64,000 nucleotides of DNA from Rhodobacterales bacterium HKCCSP123 (GTDB taxonomy: Bacteria > Pseudomonadota > Alphaproteobacteria > Rhodobacterales > Rhodobacteraceae): positions 1 through 64,000 of the forward strand of contig WVSO01000006.1 in the NCBI GenBank assembly GCA_015689745.1. Reading direction: 5' to 3'. Below, piece by piece: positions 61,662 to 64,000 of the stretch (positions are counted from its first letter, which is position 1; the number at the start of each line of letters is the position of its first letter). The notes beneath the pieces are model-generated. The model was not told the origin of the DNA. It ran no database searches and saw only the letters and a list, made by a program, of their open reading frames with translations. The position numbers were made by a program, and so were the translations under genes.

Positions 61662-62306
61662 TCAGAAGGCGTGCGGCCGGCCGTCCCAGGTCTCGAAACA
61701 GCCGGTCGTCTCGAGCGTCAGGGCCTCGAAGCGCGACACGAGACCCGTCACCGCCTCCTCCGTTCCGATGTCGGCCGCACCGCCGCCCATGTCCGTCCTG
61801 ACCCAGCCGGGGTGATAGATGCCCACCGCGATCCCGCGCGGTTCCAGGTCGGCCGCGAGGTTCCGGCCCAGGTTCACCGCCGCCGCCTTCGACGCGCGGT
61901 AGATGTAGCTGCCACCCGTGTTCCGGCTCGAGGACCCCATCTGGCTCGCCACGATGGCGATCTTCGGCGCGGCGCTGCGCCCGAGGTTCGGCAGAAGCGC
62001 CTGAACCGTGAGGAAGACACCCGTGACATTGACGGCGAAGGTCCGCTCCCAAAGCTCGGGCGCATAGCCGTCCTCCAGCGTCTGGCCCTTGTCGAGGTAG
62101 ACGCCCGCGTTGCAGATCAGGAGGTCGACAGCCCGGTCGCCCATCTTGTCGGCCAGCACCCGGATCGACATCGGGTCGGTCACGTCGAGCCGCGCCGTGC
62201 CGGTCCCGTCGCGTGCGGTCGCCGTCACGTCCGCGCCGCGCGCGGCATAGGCCTCGGCCAGCCCCGCACCGATACCGCGGTTCGCGCCCGTGATCAGAAC
62301 ATGCAT
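61662..62306 (-). CDS. Short-chain dehydrogenase/reductase
   Basis: 214 residues, shorter than the usual 250. MHVLITGANRGIGAGLAEAYAARGADVTATAR is the TGxxxGIG cofactor motif. LLICNAGVYLDKG carries NAG, the catalytic serine lies in IAIVASQMGSSS, and the YRASKAAAVNLGRNLA segment carries the YxxxK dyad. PGWVRTDMGG is the usual substrate-loop start. It resembles the C-factor/sniffer-like subgroup. Substrate unknown. It diverges from the threonine dehydratase gene. Confidence 0.92.
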   Translation of the reverse strand: MHVLITGANRGIGAGLAEAYAARGADVTATARDGTGTARLDVTDPMSIRVLADKMGDRAVDLLICNAGVYLDKGQTLEDGYAPELWERTFAVNVTGVFLTVQALLPNLGRSAAPKIAIVASQMGSSSRNTGGSYIYRASKAAAVNLGRNLAADLEPRGIAVGIYHPGWVRTDMGGGAADIGTEEAVTGLVSRFEALTLETTGCFETWDGRPHAF

Positions 62307-62409
62307 CGCCGGATCCCCCTTCCATCCCGACCCCGAGGGGTAGCGGCCCCGGCGGGGATTGCAAGCGTGGCCCGCGCGGGCCACGCTCTCCGGTGGAAGG
62401 AGATCGCCC

Positions 62410-63381
62410 ATGCAGTTCACGCTCGACGCGCTTCGCGCGGCCCATGCGCTGGTCACCCGGCACATGGCCCCGACCCCGCAATACGCCTGGCCGCAGCTCG
62501 CCGCGCGCACCGGAGCCGAGGTCTGGGTCAAGCACGAGAACCACAGCGCGACCGGGGCCTTCAAGCTGCGCGGCGCGATCACCTTCATCGACTGGGTGAA
62601 GCGCGAATACCCCGGGGCGCGCGGCATCTGCACGGCGACGCGGGGCAACCACGGGCAGGGGCAGGCGCGGCAGGCGGTGGCGGCGGGGCTGACCGCCAAG
62701 GTCTATGTCCCCCACGGCAACTCGGTCGAGAAAAACGCCGCGATGCGCGCCTTCGGCGCGGAGGTCATCGAGTTCGGCGAGGATTTCGACACCGCTCGGC
62801 AAGAGGCCTATCGCGTGGCCGAGGCGGAGGGGCTGGTGATCGTGCCGCCCTTCCACCCCGAGCTGGTCCGCGGCGTGGCGACCTACGGGTTGGAATTGCT
62901 GAGTGCCGTGCCCGATCTCGACACGGTGTATGTCCCGATCGGTTGCGGCTCGGGCATCTGCGGCACGATCCTCGCACGCGACGCGCTGGGGCTGAAGACG
63001 AAGATCGTGGGCGTGGTGAGCGAAAACGCGCAAACGGCAAAGCTCTCGGCCGAGGCGGGGCGGTTGATCGAAACCGGGAGCGCCCGCACCTTCGCCGACG
63101 GCATGGCCGTGCGGGTGCCCGTGGCCGAGGCGCTGGCGATCTACGGGCCGGGGGCGGAGCGGATCGTGACCGTGTCGGACGCGGAGGTCGCCGAAGCGAT
63201 CCGCATCTACTATCGCGACATCCACAACCTTGCCGAGGGCGCGGGCGCGGCGCCGCTCGCGGCGCTGATGCAGGAGCGGGAGACGATGAGGGGCAGGAAG
63301 GTCGGCGTGATCCTGTGCGGGGGGAACATCGACACCGACTGGTTCCTGACGGTGATGTCGGGCGGCGTGCCCGAGGTCTGA
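62410..63381 (+). CDS. Threonine dehydratase-type PLP enzyme
   Basis: 323 residues; AAGGAG lies upstream of MQFTLDALRAAHALVTRHM. The PLP lysine is K52 in SATGAFKLRGA. The cofactor and substrate loops are TATRGNHGQGQARQA and the glycine loop VPIGCGSGICGT. The terminal motif is GVILCGGNIDTDWF. It lacks a C-terminal ACT domain, so it is the short catabolic or serine/threonine dehydratase form, deaminating threonine to 2-oxobutyrate. Confidence 0.9.
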   Translation: MQFTLDALRAAHALVTRHMAPTPQYAWPQLAARTGAEVWVKHENHSATGAFKLRGAITFIDWVKREYPGARGICTATRGNHGQGQARQAVAAGLTAKVYVPHGNSVEKNAAMRAFGAEVIEFGEDFDTARQEAYRVAEAEGLVIVPPFHPELVRGVATYGLELLSAVPDLDTVYVPIGCGSGICGTILARDALGLKTKIVGVVSENAQTAKLSAEAGRLIETGSARTFADGMAVRVPVAEALAIYGPGAERIVTVSDAEVAEAIRIYYRDIHNLAEGAGAAPLAALMQERETMRGRKVGVILCGGNIDTDWFLTVMSGGVPEV

Positions 63382-63390
63382 GGCACGCGC

Positions 63391-63468
63391 GCGATTTTTG
63401 CATAAATCGCAGGGCCGGGGGCGCGCCGCTTGCGCGGCGCGGTTGCGAATTTTCGTACGAAAATTCGC
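63391..63468. terminator. Bidirectional terminator pair between convergent genes
   Basis: GCGATTT-TTGCAT-AAATCGC (63391-63410) and a perfect 24-bp palindrome (63445-63468; arms GCGAATTTTC and GAAAATTCGC about GTAC) lie between the convergent dehydratase and DNA repair genes. Both have A/T tracts inside the stems, so they can end transcription from either side. Confidence 0.6.
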
Positions 63469-63526
63469 GTGGCTCCTTCCTGGTCGCGGTCCGCGCCCCC
63501 TCGGGGGCAACGGGCCGGATGACGGA

Positions 63527-64000
63527 TCAGCCGGGCAGGTGGCGCGCCGCCTCTTTCGCGGCAAAGGGCTTCAGGGTCGGGCCATGCGCGGCGAGCCAGT
63601 CCCGGACCGTGTCGGGCTCGCGTTTCGACAGCTCGCGCAGCCACCAGGCCACGGCCTTCTGGATGAACCAGTCACGGTCCGGGGCCAGCCTCTCGCACCA
63701 GCCGAGGATGCGGGTGCGGGCTGCCGCCTCGGTCGGAGCGGGATGACGCGAATTGGTGAAGGGCAGGGAGAAGACCAGCGCCGCGCGGCGGGTCCACATG
63801 TGGTCGGCGGTGATCCAGCCCTCGACCTCGTCGAGGCGCGCGGGATCCTGGACAAGGCGCTTCGCGCCGCTCTGCGCCACCGCGTCGGCGATGGCCCAGC
63901 TGTCGAACTCTGGCACGAAGCCCGCGATGCACTCCCAGGCGGCGGTGTCGTCGGGCCTGATCCGGGCCTGCAGGAACAGCTTGCCCGCCGCCAGCCGCGC
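63527..64000 (-). CDS. DNA alkylation repair protein (5' part outside window)
   Basis: The last 157 codons are visible; the start is beyond the right edge. The frame is open to the edge, reading ARLAAGKLFLQARIRPDDTAAWECIAGFVPEFDSWAIADAVAQ. The FDSWAIADA motif and the helical repeats with WFIQKAVAWWLRELSKREPDTVRDWLAAHG are typical of AlkD-like HEAT-repeat DNA glycosylases, which remove alkylated purines. An internal ATG reading (MPEFDSW, ending 63916) is not the true start because homology continues upstream. Confidence 0.88.
   Translation of the reverse strand, partial: ARLAAGKLFLQARIRPDDTAAWECIAGFVPEFDSWAIADAVAQSGAKRLVQDPARLDEVEGWITADHMWTRRAALVFSLPFTNSRHPAPTEAAARTRILGWCERLAPDRDWFIQKAVAWWLRELSKREPDTVRDWLAAHGPTLKPFAAKEAARHLPG

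Noticed and set aside
59862-63746. 1294-codon plus-strand frame across lysC and neighbours
   Set aside because: High G+C keeps the antisense frame open; it overlaps lysC, the SDR gene and, in another phase, the dehydratase gene, all of which are certain.

Overview
The window looks like chromosome of an alphaproteobacterium of the order Rhodobacterales (Roseobacter/Paracoccus type). The evidence is high G+C with G/C-rich third codon positions, an IalB-type protein, a DUF6280 protein, a PopZ-like protein, the neighbouring ptsP and lysC genes, TRAP transporters, and palindromic intergenic elements of a kind seen in that order. No rRNA or CRISPR array is present. Two tRNA genes, Cys(GCA) and Leu(UAA), lie on the minus strand.

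Layout. 1-9649: end of a LysR gene, a divergent tartrate-dehydrogenase-type gene, a TIGR03032-type protein, a 2036-residue autotransporter and an IalB-family periplasmic protein. 10002-21114: an integrative element of about 11 kb in the 3' end of tRNA-Cys. It is bounded by a perfect 39-bp direct repeat, carries a tyrosine recombinase at the tRNA end, and is clearly more A+T-rich than its surroundings. Its cargo is a secreted protein, a zinc-ribbon/YbjQ gene split by an in-frame stop, a zinc-knuckle HNH nuclease, a serine recombinase, two lipoproteins, a membrane protein, a lone SF2 helicase, a YecA-type protein, and a two-gene module of a GIY-YIG nuclease followed by a winged-helix/HNH/HIT fusion. 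I do not recognise that last pair as a described system, and it is the best candidate for something new.

21302-26265: core genes (pcm, tolC-type, popZ-like, rhomboid protease, DUF6280). 26441-34920: a quinate/shikimate-type catabolic cluster (QuiC, AroE-like dehydrogenase, HpaI-type aldolase, DctPQM TRAP transporter, Gfo/Idh/MocA oxidoreductase) with its GntR/FCD regulator. Two related palindromes in this cluster are probably the operators. 35068-39277: a second GntR/FCD regulator diverging from a citryl-CoA lyase-like gene, a PaaK-like CoA ligase, a VOC dioxygenase-like gene and a glutathione S-transferase. Together they look like an undescribed catabolic operon. 39660-40630: a fragment of an OmpR/CadC-type DNA-binding domain abutting a dienelactone hydrolase gene that has lost its start and signal peptide.

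40823-50748: hydrolases, tRNA-Leu, a YoaP-like protein, apt, a DUF2927 protein, mtnP (methylthioadenosine salvage, which supplies adenine to apt), a flavodoxin, a SulP transporter behind a strongly structured leader RNA, a flavin reductase and a GNAT protein. 50849-64000: a GMC oxidoreductase, a second SulP permease, two exported proteins, ptsP, a TetR/NmrA-like/DUF1772 module with two matching operators, a DUF1127 protein, lysC, an SDR, a threonine dehydratase, and a DNA alkylation repair gene cut by the window end.
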